From an uncultured Eubacteriales bacterium (GTDB lineage Bacteria; Bacillota; Clostridia; Oscillospirales; Acutalibacteraceae): DNA of 44,822 bases. The position numbers were made by a program, and so were the translations under genes. Shown here piece by piece: positions 44,162-44,822 of this stretch. The DNA lies in the NCBI GenBank assembly GCA_934486755.1, contig CAKSQT010000007.1, forward strand, positions 1 to 44,822, given 5' to 3'. Below the pieces are notes generated by a model. That model worked only from the letters and a program-made list of their open reading frames with translations, was not told the origin of the DNA and did no database searches. The number at the start of each line of letters is the position of its first letter. Positions within the stretch are counted from its first letter, which is position 1.

Positions 44162-44822
44162 ATGAGTGACAGTCCTTTAAAGAGGAAAAAGAAATGGGGT
44201 AAAGTCAATACCCCGCTGTTAATGTTAGCTTTGCCGACAATTATTACGGTATTTATATTCAATTATCTGCCGATTTTCGGTGTGAGCATTGCTTTTTTGG
44301 ATTATAATCCTGTTTTGGGGTTTGCGGAAAGCAGTTGGGTTGGACTTAAAAATTTTGAGTTCTTCTTCAAATCAAATGACGCATTTACGGTAATAAGAAA
44401 TACAATCTTGTATAATTTACTGTTCATTGTTCTTAATAATACGCTGTATCTTGTTTTTGCGTTTTGTTGGTATGATATGTCAAAGAGGGCTACAAAGGCG
44501 GTGCAGACTACACTCCTTATCCCGAGCACAATATCCTGGGTGTTGGTTGCTTCGATCGGATTTGCTCTTTTCAGCCACGAAAACGGACTTTTGACCGAGA
44601 TGGTAAAGAATTTGACAGGTAAAGAAATTCTGTGGTACAGTGAACCGAAATATTGGCCTTTTATACTTACTATCTTTAATTTCTGGAAAAACGCCGGAAC
44701 AGGCACAATTTTATTCTATGCCGCGCTTATGGCGTTGGATTCGTCTTTGCTTGAAGCGGCAACCCTTGACGGTGCTAACAAATTCCAAAAAATATGGTAT
44801 GTATCTTTGCCATCAATAATGC
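44162..44822 (+). CDS. Sugar ABC transporter permease, LplB/YteP-like (cut by window end)
   Basis: 220 codons are visible, open to the window end. After a basic N-terminus (PLKRKKKWGK) come membrane helices starting LLMLALPTIITVFIFNYLPIFG, which with the WVGLKNFEFFF block are typical of LplB/YteP permeases of the CUT1 class. The EAA loop is present as LLEAATLDGANKFQKIWYVSLPS. These permeases pair with a second permease and a lipoprotein binding protein, presumably beyond the window, and import oligosaccharides such as rhamnogalacturonan fragments. It is transcribed from its own promoter carrying the shared operator. Confidence 0.95.
   Translation, partial: MSDSPLKRKKKWGKVNTPLLMLALPTIITVFIFNYLPIFGVSIAFLDYNPVLGFAESSWVGLKNFEFFFKSNDAFTVIRNTILYNLLFIVLNNTLYLVFAFCWYDMSKRATKAVQTTLLIPSTISWVLVASIGFALFSHENGLLTEMVKNLTGKEILWYSEPKYWPFILTIFNFWKNAGTGTILFYAALMALDSSLLEAATLDGANKFQKIWYVSLPSIM

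Overview
The window looks like a carbohydrate-utilisation region of an anaerobic, low-GC Gram-positive bacterium (class Clostridia, probably an uncultured gut or rumen member). The evidence is AT-rich DNA, strong AGGAGG-type ribosome sites, frequent TTG and GTG starts, AraC and YesM/YesN-type regulators, and cohesin and dockerin modules. No rRNA, tRNA, CRISPR array or insertion sequence was seen.

Layout. (1) 1-1373: end of a probable DUF4838 protein and a GNAT-like acyltransferase. (2) 1389-5157: an AraC regulator divergent from a GH2 enzyme. (3) 5358-13453, minus strand: an operon for sugar release and sugar-acid catabolism. In transcription order it holds a nonsense-interrupted endonuclease/exonuclease/phosphatase-like gene, an enolase-superfamily dehydratase, a DapA-family lyase, a zinc dehydrogenase, a broken MFS transporter, a GH36 alpha-galactosidase, MgtC and an alpha/beta hydrolase. 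(4) 13654-15990, minus: a TIM-barrel isomerase, an M24 peptidase and the tail of a truncated beta-helix protein. (5) 16129-16980: a PocR-AraC regulator. (6) 17065-18366, minus: a cytoplasmic BNR/sialidase-like protein. (7) 18605-28570, plus: a six-gene operon with a large unclassified glycosidase-like protein, DUF4867, L-rhamnose isomerase, an SGNH esterase, GH3 and a GH141-like beta-helix enzyme. (8) 28798-40911, plus: exported proteins, including a membrane-anchored cohesin protein, jelly-roll proteins, a micro-ORF, a small lipoprotein and a 1390-residue pectate-lyase-like protein with a dockerin. (9) 40977-44822: a YesN/YesM-type two-component system and the first gene of a sugar ABC transporter.

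The strongest new observation is a shared promoter architecture. Four promoters (sialidase-like gene, rhamnose operon, exported cluster, ABC transporter) each carry two direct repeats of TGRCAANTWTTTGKYC with a period of exactly 20 bp. The proximal repeat always starts 16 bp upstream of the -35 box. This ties sections 6-9 into one apparent regulon. Its likely controller is the adjacent YesN-type response regulator or the PocR-AraC protein.

The second is a compact cohesin/dockerin surface system. One cohesin is fixed to the membrane by a C-terminal helix. The dockerin is on a pectate-lyase-like protein. The dockerin protein and a neighbouring lipoprotein both end in the hexapeptide EWIGPF. A sensible reading is that rhamnose-containing plant polysaccharide (pectin-like) is attacked at the surface, imported by the ABC system and finished inside by cytoplasmic glycosidases and RhaA. 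The substrate is inference.

Three genes on the minus strand between 8.9 and 16 kb are broken, which suggests ongoing loss of that part of the locus or sequence errors.
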